Origin: Myxococcales bacterium
Lineage (GTDB): Bacteria; Myxococcota; Polyangia; Polyangiales; Polyangiaceae
DNA length: 44,257 bases
Direction: 5' to 3'
NCBI GenBank assembly: GCA_003151595.1
Contig: PLXW01000056.1
Location: forward strand, 13,766 to 58,022
The notes under the pieces were generated by a model. That model was not told where the DNA came from. It searched no databases and saw nothing but the letters and a program-made list of their open reading frames with translations. Both the position numbers and the translations under genes were made by a program. Below are positions 16,423-25,700 of this stretch, in pieces. Every line of letters begins with the position of its first letter. The stretch's first letter is position 1.

Positions 16423-17355
16423 TCAGTCGGCCGAGCACTCCCACGTGATCGTGACGTCCTCGAGGCCTCCGGAGAAGGACGCGTCGGTCATCAGGATAGT
16501 CCCGACCTGCACGGTTTGCCCGGCGGTCACGGCGAAGGTCCCCGTGTCGCTGCACGACGCCGCGGTCTCGACCGGCGCGGGGAAGATGCAGCCCGACTCG
16601 GTGATCCCGTTCGACCCGCAGATCGGGTACTGGCCGCATTCGGGGCCGTTGCCGACGTTGATGGCGAGGGCCACCTCGGAGACGCCCGCGCTCGCGTTGA
16701 GAAACGCCCCGAGCGTGGCCGCACATGTCCCCGTCGCCTCCGCCGTGAACGAGCCCGCGTACACGATGGTCTGGTTCTGACCACTCTGGATCGCGTTGTA
16801 GAACGATTGCCCCGAGCCGGTCTGCGTCCCGGGCCCTGTCGCACCTGTCACGCCTGTCGCGCCTGTGGCTCCCGTCGCTCCCGTGGCGCCGGCGGGGCCG
16901 CTCGGACCTTGCGGTCCCGTCGCGCCGGTGGCTCCCGCCGGGCCGGTCGCGCCCGTGGCTCCCGTCGCGCCTTGCGGGAGCGCGATCGGGCTCCACGCAC
17001 CGCCGGAGCACGCGAGGAGCGTGTTCGTACCGGTCGCTCCGTTCGGGCCGTACGCCACGTCTCCCGCGTTCAAAGCACCGCACGGGAGCGGGACCCAGTT
17101 CTGGAATTCGCACTCGAACAACCCCGCGCCGGACGCGGGCGGGCTCACGTACGCGACCGTGCCCGCGAGCGCGGACGTGCACCTGGGAAGGCCCGTATGG
17201 GTCGCCGCTTCGATCTGTATCGAATAGACGCCGTTCACGGATCGCGCATCGGAGGAGGTCGCGCCCTGGCTCGCTTCGCCGCACCCCACGCCCGCGATGA
17301 GCGAGAGGCTACCTGCGGTCGCGATGCGCACGAGCGTTCTGAGTCCTGAATTCAT
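16423..17355 (-). CDS. lipoprotein with collagen-like Gly-x-y repeat
   Basis: 310 residues. The signal ends in the lipobox IAGVGC. A first Cys-bearing domain (residues about 40-125) is followed by about 17 collagen-like triplets rich in GAT and GPx ([35 protein letters not shown]), then a C-terminal beta domain with several cysteines ([33 protein letters not shown]). Bacterial proteins of this kind form trimeric stalks with a C-terminal head on the cell surface. The partner or adhesion target is unknown. Confidence 0.85.
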   Translation of the reverse strand: MNSGLRTLVRIATAGSLSLIAGVGCGEASQGATSSDARSVNGVYSIQIEAATHTGLPRCTSALAGTVAYVSPPASGAGLFECEFQNWVPLPCGALNAGDVAYGPNGATGTNTLLACSGGAWSPIALPQGATGATGATGPAGATGATGPQGPSGPAGATGATGATGATGVTGATGPGTQTGSGQSFYNAIQSGQNQTIVYAGSFTAEATGTCAATLGAFLNASAGVSEVALAINVGNGPECGQYPICGSNGITESGCIFPAPVETAASCSDTGTFAVTAGQTVQVGTILMTDASFSGGLEDVTITWECSAD

Positions 17356-17463
17356 GGTTCGTGTCCCCTCGGAGTGACAAACACGGAGCGGGCGATTTCT
17401 TCCCCTTGTGCGTCCTCTTTTGGGTGATGGCGGCCCCCGAGCCGCTCATGTTCTCCTCTCCTC
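17356..17463. promoter_or_regulatory. divergent promoter region
   Basis: These 108 bases separate the minus collagen-like lipoprotein from the plus thioesterase, so both promoters should lie here. No certain -10/-35 pair or operator is visible. Confidence 0.35.
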
Positions 17464-18342
17464 ATGACCAAAGAGCTCGACGCCCTCGTCACGCTTCTCG
17501 GGCTGGAGAAGATCGAAGAAGACCTCTTTCGCGGGCAGAGCCAGGACCTCGGGTGGGGGACCGTCTTCGGCGGGCAGGTGCTGGGGCAGGCGCTCTCCGC
17601 GGCGGTGCAGACCGTGCCCGCGGAGCGGAGCGTTCACTCGCTTCACGCTTACTTCCTTCGCCCCGGCGACGTGTCGAAGCCGATCCTCTACACGGTCGAT
17701 CGCATTCGCGACGGTGGGTCGTTCAACACGCGCCGCATCGTCGCCATCCAGTCGGGCAAGGCCATCTTCAACATGGCCGCGTCGTTCCACAAGACGGAGG
17801 ACGGCGGCTTCGAGCATCAAGATCCGATGCCGGACGTCCCCCCGCCCGAGCAGGTGCCCACCGACCAAGAGCGACTGCTTCGCAACGCCGATCGCGTGCC
17901 GCCCGTCATCCTCGAGCGCTTCACGAGGGAGCGCGCGTTCGAGGTGCGATCGATCGACCAGCTCGACGACCTGTTCCATCCGTCGCCGCTCCCGCCGCAG
18001 CGGTCCGTGTGGCTGAAGACGACCGCGCCCGTGCCGGGAGATTCCGCGCTCCACGTGTCGCTCCTGGCGTACGCCTCGGATCACGCCTTCGTCGGGACCG
18101 CGCTCTTCCCGCATGGCGTCACGTTCTTCAGCGGAGAGGTGCAGGTCGCGAGCCTCGACCACGTGATGTGGTTCCACGCCCCGTTCCGCGTCGACGAGTG
18201 GCTCCTGCACGTCATCGACTCGCCGGCCGCGCGCGGAAGTCGCGGGCTCGTGCGGGGGCGGGTGTTCACGCGTGACGGACGGCTCGTCGCGTCGACCGCG
18301 CAGGAAGGGATGATCCGGAAGCGGACGAGAGGCGCGAAGTGA
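17464..18342 (+). CDS. tesB: acyl-CoA thioesterase II (TesB-like)
   Basis: 292 residues; the family is about 285-290. It hydrolyses acyl-CoA to free acid and CoA. It has two hot-dog domains: GQSQDLGWGTVFGGQVLGQA with SLHAYFLRPGD in the first, and SLDHVMWFHAPFRVDEWLL with the active-site Asp, then GRVFTRDGRLVASTAQEGMI with the Gln, in the second. These match the Asp/Thr/Gln catalytic set of TesB. The stop overlaps the ATG of the next gene by one base (TGATG), implying translational coupling. Confidence 0.93.
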   Translation: MTKELDALVTLLGLEKIEEDLFRGQSQDLGWGTVFGGQVLGQALSAAVQTVPAERSVHSLHAYFLRPGDVSKPILYTVDRIRDGGSFNTRRIVAIQSGKAIFNMAASFHKTEDGGFEHQDPMPDVPPPEQVPTDQERLLRNADRVPPVILERFTRERAFEVRSIDQLDDLFHPSPLPPQRSVWLKTTAPVPGDSALHVSLLAYASDHAFVGTALFPHGVTFFSGEVQVASLDHVMWFHAPFRVDEWLLHVIDSPAARGSRGLVRGRVFTRDGRLVASTAQEGMIRKRTRGAK

Positions 18343-20126
18343 TGAAACGAAGCCTCACGCCGCTCTGCGCGACGCTCGCGATCCTGTCTGCGTGCGGTGG
18401 TGCGCCGATGCCCACCCCATCGACGATTCAGGTTCCCCTGACGGGAACGCCAGCGATCAGCCCCGCTCCTCCGACGCCGGTGGCTCCAGCGTCGTCGTCG
18501 AGCGCGGACATCGCGGGCAAGGTGGATCCGATCTTCGCGTCGCTCGCCGAACCCACCGCCCACGCACCCGGTTGTGTGGCCGGCGTCTTTCGCGCGGGCC
18601 AGGTGCTCTACGCGAAGGGGTACGGGCTCGCGAACCTCGAGTACGACCTCCCGATCACGACGACGACGACGTTCGAGATCGGCTCGATGTCGAAGCAGTT
18701 CACGGCGACGGCGATCTTGCTCCTGGCGCAAGACGGAAAGCTGGCGCTCACCGACGACGTGCGGAAGTACGTCCCGGAGCTTCCAAACTACGGGCACGTG
18801 ATCACTCTGCGGCATCTCCTCCACCACACCGGCGGCCTGCGTGAGTACGACGCGCTCCTGAGCCTCTCCGGCGGGGACGACGCCGACGTGGCGACCGAGG
18901 ACGAAGCGCTGCGACTCGTGGCGCTCCAGAAGGGGACGAACTTCGTGCCCGGCACGGAGTGGAGCTACTCGAACACCGGCTACTTCCTGCTCTCGATCGT
19001 CGTCAAACGCGTGAGCGGCAAGACGCTGGCGGCGTTCAGCAAGGAACGGATCTTCGAGCCGCTGGGAATGAAGGACACGACGATCTTCGACGACCACGCG
19101 ATGGTCGTTCGCCGGCACGCGACCGGGTACTCGCCGCGCGAGACGCCGCGCGACGGCGTCGCCTTCAAGGTCAACATGAGCGGGCGCGAGATGACGGGCG
19201 AAGGGAACATCCAGACGACGCTCGACGATCTCGCGCGCTGGGACGCGAACTTCTACGAGCCGAAGGTCGGCGGCGCGTCGTGGCTCGAGACGATGCGCAC
19301 GCCGGGGAAGCGCGACGACGGAACGGCGCTCACGTACGCGATGGGGCTGATGCTCCGAACGAACCACGGGTTCGCGGAGGAGGAGCACTCGGGCGGGTGG
19401 GCCGGCTACCTGAGTGACTGGCGGCGCTATCCGGCCGCGAAGCTGTCGTTCGTGTGCGTCTGCAATCGCGACGACGTCAACCCCATCGCGCTGACGGAAT
19501 CGATGGCGAAGGCGCTGCTTCCCGCATCGAGCGCAGTCGCACCCGACGCGCTGTCGACGGAGAAAGCGAACGTGCCGGTGCCTACGCCGGATCTGGGGCC
19601 CTTCGTTGGCGCGTACATCGATCCCGCTTCGCTCACGGTCCGAGCCTTCGCAGCAAAGGATGGAAAGCTGGCGATGGGCATGGCGCTCGGGTCCGGTCCC
19701 TCGCGGCCGATGGAGCCGCTCGATGCGCGCTCGTTCCACGTCTCCGGCGCGTCGTCGCGATGGACGTTCGAGGCGACCGCCGGAAAGAAGCCGGCGCGCG
19801 TCACGCGCACCGCGCCGGGAGAGAAGACCATGACCTTCGAGCGCTTCGAGCCGGCAACGCTCGACGCGTCGAAGCTCGCCGCGTACGTCGGTCGCTACGA
19901 GAGCCCGGAGATGACCAGCGACTTCGAGATCGTCGTGAAGGACGGAAAGCTGCAAGCCGGCCCGTGGGGCAAGCCGCACGAGCAATCGGCCTTCGACCCG
20001 CTGGCGCGCGATTCGTTCGCGGCCCCCGGCCTCGCCCTGGCCTTCGAGCGCGACGCCAAGGGAAAGGTCGTTCGCATGACGGGCGTCTTCGGTGGATACC
20101 GCGCCGTGCGCTGGACGAAGCGTTAG
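18342..20126 (+). CDS. lipoprotein serine hydrolase (class C beta-lactamase/penicillin-binding-type)
   Basis: 594 residues from the ATG at 18342. The lipobox LSAC comes after a short signal, then a Pro/Ser/Thr linker (20-60). The catalytic domain has Ser115-Met-Ser-Lys118 (SxxK nucleophile), Tyr209-Ser-Asn211 (YxN) and HSGGWAGY (from His349) in place of the KTG box, as in class C-type esterases and DD-peptidases. About 200 further residues form a C-terminal lipocalin-like beta region with two similar halves (VGAYIDPASLTVRAFAAKDG and VGRYESPEMTSDFEIVVKDG). It is anchored outside the cytoplasm and coupled to the thioesterase gene. The substrate could be an ester or a peptide. Confidence 0.9.
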   Translation: MKRSLTPLCATLAILSACGGAPMPTPSTIQVPLTGTPAISPAPPTPVAPASSSSADIAGKVDPIFASLAEPTAHAPGCVAGVFRAGQVLYAKGYGLANLEYDLPITTTTTFEIGSMSKQFTATAILLLAQDGKLALTDDVRKYVPELPNYGHVITLRHLLHHTGGLREYDALLSLSGGDDADVATEDEALRLVALQKGTNFVPGTEWSYSNTGYFLLSIVVKRVSGKTLAAFSKERIFEPLGMKDTTIFDDHAMVVRRHATGYSPRETPRDGVAFKVNMSGREMTGEGNIQTTLDDLARWDANFYEPKVGGASWLETMRTPGKRDDGTALTYAMGLMLRTNHGFAEEEHSGGWAGYLSDWRRYPAAKLSFVCVCNRDDVNPIALTESMAKALLPASSAVAPDALSTEKANVPVPTPDLGPFVGAYIDPASLTVRAFAAKDGKLAMGMALGSGPSRPMEPLDARSFHVSGASSRWTFEATAGKKPARVTRTAPGEKTMTFERFEPATLDASKLAAYVGRYESPEMTSDFEIVVKDGKLQAGPWGKPHEQSAFDPLARDSFAAPGLALAFERDAKGKVVRMTGVFGGYRAVRWTKR

Positions 20127-21496
20127 ACGGGGACCGGCGCCGGCGACGACCTCACCCATCGGTCGTACAGCCACAGCCCGCCGGCCGACACGAGACCGAC
20201 GCTCATGAACGCGAACCATCCCGCCGTCGCGTTCGCGCGGTCGAGGACGAGGAGCCCGGCGGCGTCCTTCTTCGCCCCGCGACAGATCAGGTTGTGGAAG
20301 AGATATGCGCCGACCGGGCCGCCGGTCAGCGAACCGAGGGCTTGCGGGAGGTTCGCGTAACCGAGGAAGAGCCCTTCCTGTCCGCGGGGCGCGAGCGCGC
20401 CGATGTATTCGAAGACGCGCGACTGCGCGAAGAGCTCTCCGACGGCGACGAGGGCGACGGTCGCGACCACGAAGAGCGATCCGATCGGGATCCCGAACGG
20501 CCCGATCGCTCGCGGCCCCCCTTCGAGGTACAGCGGCACGACGTTGATGATCATCGCCAGCGCGATGACGATCGTGCCGATGAACATCGACCGCACGGGC
20601 GCGACCTTTCCGAACAGCTTCGTCACGAGGAGCTGGAAGCAGACGATCACGAGCGGGTTCGCCATCGTGTAGACGTCCATCGCCGGCTTCTTCTCCAGCG
20701 CCGCGGCCGCGTAGAGCGGGAGCACGTTGTAGACCTGCGAGTAGAGGAAGTTGAAGCCGACGTTGACGAGCAGGAAGAGAACGAACCGCGGGCTCCGCAA
20801 GACGGAGAACATCCCGACGAGGACGCGGCCGATCGATCTCCGCGGGTGCGCGCTCTCACCCGGCGGCGCCGCCACGTCGCGGTAGAACAGCGCCACGACC
20901 GCGAAGGCGAGGACCGCGCAGCCCATCGAGACGGCGAAGATGTACGGCAGGCTCGATCGCGTTCGCACGAAGTACGAAGCGCCGCGACCGAACAGCGATC
21001 CGACGTTGATCACCATGTAGAAGATCGCGAACGCGAGCGTCGCCCGCCCGGCCGACGTCTTCTGCACGGTGCCCGAGATGCACGGCTTCACGATCGATCC
21101 GCCGATGCCGATGCACACGAGCGCTGCGACCGTGAGCGTCGCGATGAACGGCGTGGACGTCACCGTCTCGCCGGCCTCGTCGAGGAGCGTGGCGCCGCCG
21201 ATCCAGATCGGGCTCCCCATGAGGAAGTAGCCGCCCGTGAGCAGGACGAACGCGGCGAGCAGCGCCTTCTTGAAGCCGACGCGGTCGGCGATCGTCCCCG
21301 AGAGGATCGGCAGGAAGTAGACGAGCCCCCAGAGAAGCGAGTTGAGCGTGCTCGGCCAGTATCTCCCCATGCCGAGGCGACCGAGGTAGATGACGACGAA
21401 CGACGCCATCCCGTAGTACGCGCCGCGCTCGAAGAGCTCCGTGACGTTCGCGGTCCAGAAGCTGCGCGGAAAGAGGCGCGACGAGGGCGGCGGCAT
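20123..21496 (-). CDS. POT/PTR2-family peptide transporter (MFS)
   Basis: 457 residues with about 12 membrane helices. The proton-coupling motif ELFERGAYYG matches ExxERFxYYG near the N-terminus, and IFYMVINVGSLFG matches the PTR2 FYxxINxGS signature, so proton-driven di/tripeptide uptake is likely. ADRVGFKKALL fits the MFS loop 2-3 motif. The stop overlaps the convergent serine-hydrolase stop by 4 bases. Whether it transports peptides or another POT substrate is not shown by sequence alone. Confidence 0.88.
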   Translation of the reverse strand: MPPPSSRLFPRSFWTANVTELFERGAYYGMASFVVIYLGRLGMGRYWPSTLNSLLWGLVYFLPILSGTIADRVGFKKALLAAFVLLTGGYFLMGSPIWIGGATLLDEAGETVTSTPFIATLTVAALVCIGIGGSIVKPCISGTVQKTSAGRATLAFAIFYMVINVGSLFGRGASYFVRTRSSLPYIFAVSMGCAVLAFAVVALFYRDVAAPPGESAHPRRSIGRVLVGMFSVLRSPRFVLFLLVNVGFNFLYSQVYNVLPLYAAAALEKKPAMDVYTMANPLVIVCFQLLVTKLFGKVAPVRSMFIGTIVIALAMIINVVPLYLEGGPRAIGPFGIPIGSLFVVATVALVAVGELFAQSRVFEYIGALAPRGQEGLFLGYANLPQALGSLTGGPVGAYLFHNLICRGAKKDAAGLLVLDRANATAGWFAFMSVGLVSAGGLWLYDRWVRSSPAPVPV

Positions 21497-21563
21497 GGGT
21501 GGGGCGCCTTGTAGCGCGTTTGGGGCGGGTCGAGTCGAAGAGCGACGACGTCGATCCCGTCGT

Positions 21564-24089
21564 TTACGGCGCCACGGTGTATCCGAAGTCGTACGTACTC
21601 GTGAGCGCCGTGCTCGCGAGCTGCGAGGTCCCGCTGGCCATCGGCGGCGAGCCCGCCGAGCCGAACACGAACGCGCTCCCGCTGTTCAGGTCACTGACGA
21701 TCACGTCGGCGAAGCCGTCGCCGTTGGGATCGCCCACGGCCGCGGAGTATCCGAAGTCGGTGCCGCCGCTGAGCATCGTCGTCGCGGTACTGTTGTCACC
21801 GCTCACGAGCACCGCACCCTTCGACGCGAACACGTACGTCTTCAGCCCCCCGAACGCCGTCGCCACGATGTCTGCATAGCCGTCTCCGTTCACGTCGCCG
21901 ACGGCGACCGTGCCGCCGAAGCGCTCCCCCTGGCAGCAGAAGGAGGGGAGCGCTCCCACGAGCGTCACCGCGGCGGAGTTGGTGTCGCCGCTGGCGATGC
22001 CCGACGCTCCCGCCGACGCGAAGACATAGACGCCTCCCACCTCGTAGTTCCAGTACGTCGGGTTCTTGCTCCCGGCGAACGGAGCGCCGACGACGAGGTC
22101 TGCGTATCCGTCGGCATTGACGTAGCCCATGGTCACCGATTGGCCGAAGCCCGACCCGACCTCTCCGCCGGCGACGACCGGCGGCGGGCCGGTGAGCGTG
22201 GTCTGCGCGGCGGAGTACATCGCGCTGGCGACCCCCGCGGCGCCCGCGGAGTGGAAGACGTAGACCACGCCGTTGACGTAGTCGGTTCCGATGTTCTGCA
22301 TTTCGCTCACCGCCACGTCGGCATAGCCGTCTCCGTTGACGTCGCCCGCCGCGACCTGCGCGCCGAAAAAACCGAGCACGCCTCCGGGCAAGGTCGGCCC
22401 CGTCAGGGTCGTCGTCGCCGTCGTGTCAGCGCCGCTGGCGACGCCCGCTGCGCCGGTCGACCGGAAGACGAAAGCGCGTCCGGTGGTGATCGCGTAGCCG
22501 CGCGCGCCCACGATGACGTCCGCGTAACCGTCGCCGTCGACGTCGCCCACCGCGACCGAGGTCCCGAAGCACGTCCCCGCGGTCCCGGCGAGCGTGGTGG
22601 TGGCGGCGGCGTACGCCATGCTCGTGAGCGGAGCGTTCGCGGACTGGAAGACGTACGCGGCGGTCGCGGCGTTGTTGCAGTTGACGCCAATGCCGACCAC
22701 GACGTCGGCGTACCCATCTCCGTTCACGTCGCCGAGCGCGAGGGCCTCGCCGAAGCCGGCGCCCGTGGGGCCGGTGAGCTTCACGCTGGCCGTGTTGGCG
22801 TTCGCGCTGGCGACGCCGGTGGCTCCGTCCGATTCGAAGACGTAGACCACGCCCGCCGTGGGCGCGCTGGCGACGACATCGGCATAGCCGTCGCCGTTCA
22901 CGTCCTGGTTCGCCCCTTTGCGCACGGTGACGGTGGAGACGGGCGAGAACGCCGCGCCATCGGTGGAGCGCACGGCGATCGTGTGCTGCGATCCCTCGCG
23001 CCACGTGCTGGCCCCCTTGGGGAGCGCGAAGGACCAGTTGGCCGTTCCTGTCGCCGCGACGTACCCGGCGCCATCGATCGAAATCTGCACCGCGGTGAGA
23101 CCGGTGCCCGATGCTCTCCCCACCACGACGCCGGAGTGGAGCACCGCGGCGCCACCTCTCAGGTTGGCGATCGACGACGAGAGCGCCGCGAGGGGGGTCG
23201 CGCTCACTTCGTTCGAGAGCGACCCTTCGGTGCCGGCTGCCAACGCGGTCACACCAAAGTAGTAGAGCTGCCCGTTGGTGAGCCCCGTGACGGGGACGCC
23301 GCTCATCGCCGACGCGACCTTGGTGCCGCCGGCGAGCGTCGTCGTCGTGCTGTAGTAGACGTCGTAGCTCGCTGCGCCCTGCACCGAGTTCCACGTGAGC
23401 GTGACCTGCCCGTTGCCGGCGGTGGTCGTGACCACGACGGGCGCCAGCGGGATGATCGTGGCGTGGGCTTCGTTGGAGCCAGTGGCACCTTCGTTGTTCT
23501 GCGCGTCCACGGAGGTGAGGAAGAAGTAGTACGTGAGGCCGGCGTTCAGACCCGTGACCACGTAGTTGAGCGGCGAGCTTCCCGTCGTCTTGATGTGGTA
23601 GCCGGACGGGCTCCCGATCGCCGGCTCGCCCCCGCTGACCGTCCCTACGTAGAGGTTGTATGCGGTCGCCCCGGGCACCGGTGTCCACGCGAGCGTGGCG
23701 AGATCGGCGCCCGCCGTCGCGACGAGATTGCTCGGCGCGGCGATGCCGGCGTCACCCGCATCGAGCACTCCGCCGTCGATCGGCGTCGCGCCGTCGACCG
23801 AGGAGTCGATGCCTGCGTCGGCGGTGCCCGTGTCGCCCGGCTCGCTCGAGTCGATGTCTCCCGGGCCGCTCTCGACGGGAGCGACGACGTCGGGCGCGCT
23901 GTCGAGCGGAGTGGTGGCGTCGGGTGCCGAGCTGTCGAAGGGAGCGCCGCCGTCGAGCGAGGGGAAGATGCCCGCATCGTCCGACGTGGGAGCGGCCGGC
24001 CCGTTGTCGCTGACGCAGCTCGCGAGGATGGCCATCGCCAACGCGAGCACCAACACGCCGAGCGCTCTCACACCATTTCGCTGCGTCAT
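21564..24089 (-). CDS. FG-GAP/Fn3-like large surface lipoprotein
   Basis: 841 residues. Lipobox AILASC, then an Asp/Ser/Pro/Gly linker (about 27-115). Next are two fibronectin-type-III-like domains (APSNLVATAGADLATLAWTP and APVVVTTTAGNGQVTLTWNS), one further beta domain, then seven FG-GAP calcium motifs: DVNGDGYAD four times, DVDGDGYAD, YVNADGYAD and DPNGDGFAD. Seven units make a closed integrin-alpha-like propeller. The sixth-base Asp pattern suggests calcium binding, and it is kept in all but the YVNADG unit. This is a calcium-stabilised surface protein, probably for adhesion or binding; the partner is unknown. Confidence 0.9.
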   Translation of the reverse strand: MTQRNGVRALGVLVLALAMAILASCVSDNGPAAPTSDDAGIFPSLDGGAPFDSSAPDATTPLDSAPDVVAPVESGPGDIDSSEPGDTGTADAGIDSSVDGATPIDGGVLDAGDAGIAAPSNLVATAGADLATLAWTPVPGATAYNLYVGTVSGGEPAIGSPSGYHIKTTGSSPLNYVVTGLNAGLTYYFFLTSVDAQNNEGATGSNEAHATIIPLAPVVVTTTAGNGQVTLTWNSVQGAASYDVYYSTTTTLAGGTKVASAMSGVPVTGLTNGQLYYFGVTALAAGTEGSLSNEVSATPLAALSSSIANLRGGAAVLHSGVVVGRASGTGLTAVQISIDGAGYVAATGTANWSFALPKGASTWREGSQHTIAVRSTDGAAFSPVSTVTVRKGANQDVNGDGYADVVASAPTAGVVYVFESDGATGVASANANTASVKLTGPTGAGFGEALALGDVNGDGYADVVVGIGVNCNNAATAAYVFQSANAPLTSMAYAAATTTLAGTAGTCFGTSVAVGDVDGDGYADVIVGARGYAITTGRAFVFRSTGAAGVASGADTTATTTLTGPTLPGGVLGFFGAQVAAGDVNGDGYADVAVSEMQNIGTDYVNGVVYVFHSAGAAGVASAMYSAAQTTLTGPPPVVAGGEVGSGFGQSVTMGYVNADGYADLVVGAPFAGSKNPTYWNYEVGGVYVFASAGASGIASGDTNSAAVTLVGALPSFCCQGERFGGTVAVGDVNGDGYADIVATAFGGLKTYVFASKGAVLVSGDNSTATTMLSGGTDFGYSAAVGDPNGDGFADVIVSDLNSGSAFVFGSAGSPPMASGTSQLASTALTSTYDFGYTVAP

Positions 24090-24149
24090 GGAAACCTCGA
24101 TCCGGCGAGGGTAACTGGGCGGCTCCTGGTTGCAATCCTGCGAACGAAC

Positions 24150-24184
24150 GAAGCCCCGCTCACCGTTTCCGGTGGCGGGGCTTC
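24150..24184 (-). terminator. intrinsic terminator after the peroxiredoxin gene
   Basis: The 10-bp inverted repeat GAAGCCCCGC...GCGGGGCTTC (24150-24159 with 24175-24184) encloses an inner stem CACCG-TTTC-CGGTG. On the minus strand it lies 26 bases after the stop of the peroxiredoxin gene and is followed by GTTCGTTCG. Strong stem, short T content. Confidence 0.7.
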
Positions 24185-24210
24185 TCGTGAGTGAGCCGGG
24201 AGCGTGGTGG

Positions 24211-24870
24211 TCAGTGCGGCTGCTTCACGACGCGGAGGTACGGCTTCAACGTCTTCCAGCCCGCCGGGTAGACCTTCTTCGCGTCATCATCGGACACGGA
24301 CGGCACGATGATCACGTCCTCGCCGTTCTTCCAGTTCGCCGGCGTCGCGACCTTGTGCTTCGCCGTGAGCTGGATCGAGTCGATGACACGAAGGATCTCG
24401 TCGAAGTTGCGGCCCGTCGTCATCGGGTACGTGAGCATCATCTTGATCTTCTTGTCGGGGCCGATCACGAACACCGTACGCACGGTCTGGTTCGTCGCGG
24501 CGGTGCGCCCCTCGGACGTCCCGGCTTCATCGGCCGGGAGCATGTTGTAGAGCTTCGCGACCGCGAGATCCGTGTCGCCGATCATCGGGTACTTGACCGT
24601 CGCGCCCTGCGTCTCCTCGATGTCCTTCGCCCACTTCTCGTGGTTCTCGACCGGATCGACGGAGAGGCCAATGAGCTTCGTGTTCCGCTTCGTGAACTCG
24701 GGCTCGATCTTCGCCATGTACCCGAGCTCGGTCGTGCAGACCGGCGTGAAGTCCTTCGGGTGCGAGAAGAGGACAGCCCACCCGTCGCCGATCCACTCGT
24801 GGAAATTCAGCGTGCCCTGGGTGGTCTTTGCCGTGAAGTTCGGTGCGGTGTCGTTGATGCGGAGGGACAT
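24211..24870 (-). CDS. 1-Cys peroxiredoxin (Prx6 subfamily)
   Basis: 219 residues from ATG at 24870 with AAGGA upstream; an earlier in-frame start at 24924 would add a non-homologous tail. It reduces hydroperoxides. FSHPKDFTPVCTTE holds the peroxidatic Cys45. Further Prx6 features are LIGLSVDPVENHEKW, YPMIGDTDLAVAKLYNMLP, and the long C-terminal arm with ANWKNGEDVIIVPSVSDDDA. No resolving Cys is visible, in line with a 1-Cys enzyme. It stands alone with its own terminator at 24150-24184. Confidence 0.95.
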   Translation of the reverse strand: MSLRINDTAPNFTAKTTQGTLNFHEWIGDGWAVLFSHPKDFTPVCTTELGYMAKIEPEFTKRNTKLIGLSVDPVENHEKWAKDIEETQGATVKYPMIGDTDLAVAKLYNMLPADEAGTSEGRTAATNQTVRTVFVIGPDKKIKMMLTYPMTTGRNFDEILRVIDSIQLTAKHKVATPANWKNGEDVIIVPSVSDDDAKKVYPAGWKTLKPYLRVVKQPH

Positions 24871-25085
24871 GGTCGTGGATCCTTCTGCGGAGGGTTGGGA
24901 CCGTGTTGGTAACGCGGTAAGCACCGGAGGGTCAACGGGGCGGCGCTCGCGTCAGCGCTACCAAGACGATCCCGCGTCGCGTCCGAGCGGGCCCGGCGGC
25001 GCGCGCGCGCGTCGCTGGGCCTGCGCGTGGTGCTCACGATTCGGAGCGCTCCCTGGTCGGGGCGGCGCTGCTACGTTGAGGAGTC
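24871..25085. promoter_or_regulatory. divergent intergenic region
   Basis: These 215 bases lie between the minus peroxiredoxin and the plus four-gene cluster and must hold both promoters. No gene is supported and no clear operator is visible. GAGGAG at 25078-25083 is the likely ribosome site for the GTG at 25086. Confidence 0.35.
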
Positions 25086-25694
25086 GTGAGCGCCGCTCCG
25101 GAGCTGTACCTGCCGTTCCCGGTCCCGCGGGAGGCGATCCCGCTCGCCCGCGAGTACCGGAGCACGATGCTGCGCTCGACGGTCGCCATCCTCGCGCAGC
25201 GCGGTCTCTATGATCGGTACGTCGCCGAGCTCGCCCCCGAGCACCGCGACGTGATCACCGCCTCGGTCGCCGCCCAGTGGCTCCCCCTCGAGGTCGGCAT
25301 GGCGCACTACGAGGCGTGCGATCGACTCGGATTGACCGAGATCGAGCAGGCGAGCATCGGCTGGGAGACGTCGCGGCGCTTTCACGGCCCCGTGATGATG
25401 ACGGCGCTGCGCCTCGCGGGGAGCGTCTCGTCGCCGTGGTTCGCCGCGACGCTCGCGCACCGCAACTGGGGGCGCGTGTGGAAGGGGAGCGCGATGGCGG
25501 TCTCGCGAATCGGGCCCGAGGAAGCGCTGGTGGAGCTGGCGGGCTGGCCGGCCGCGCGGATCGGCTACGCGCGCGTGGCGTTCCGCGGCGCGCTGCGCGG
25601 CACCGTGGAGTACTTCTGTCGACGCGCGCAGATCTACGAGGTGCGCCAGCTTTGTACCGAGACGACGCTCGGTTTTCGTGTGAGGTGGTTCTGA
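25086..25694 (+). CDS. unknown protein, DUF2378/V4R-like in appearance
   Basis: 202 residues from GTG, with GAGGAG just upstream. Mixed helical protein: PLEVGMAHYEACDRLGLTEI in the middle and VAFRGALRGTVEYFCRRAQI with GFRVRW at the end. The end resembles the myxobacterial paralogous DUF2378 family, but this is a weak call made by eye. No enzyme motif, signal peptide or membrane helix is present. The next gene, LanM-dehydratase-like, starts 6 bases after the stop, so the two proteins are probably made together and may work together. Confidence 0.8.
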   Translation: MSAAPELYLPFPVPREAIPLAREYRSTMLRSTVAILAQRGLYDRYVAELAPEHRDVITASVAAQWLPLEVGMAHYEACDRLGLTEIEQASIGWETSRRFHGPVMMTALRLAGSVSSPWFAATLAHRNWGRVWKGSAMAVSRIGPEEALVELAGWPAARIGYARVAFRGALRGTVEYFCRRAQIYEVRQLCTETTLGFRVRWF

Positions 25695-25700
25695 TTCGCC

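Noticed and set aside
18081..20219. Minus frame of about 700 codons opposite the thioesterase and serine hydrolase
   Set aside because: Both plus genes have complete catalytic motifs; the minus reading has none and is Arg-rich.
21441..24194. Plus frame of about 900 codons opposite the FG-GAP gene
   Set aside because: Made of Arg/Val/Asp-rich runs that mirror the DVNGDGYAD repeats of the real gene; no domain.
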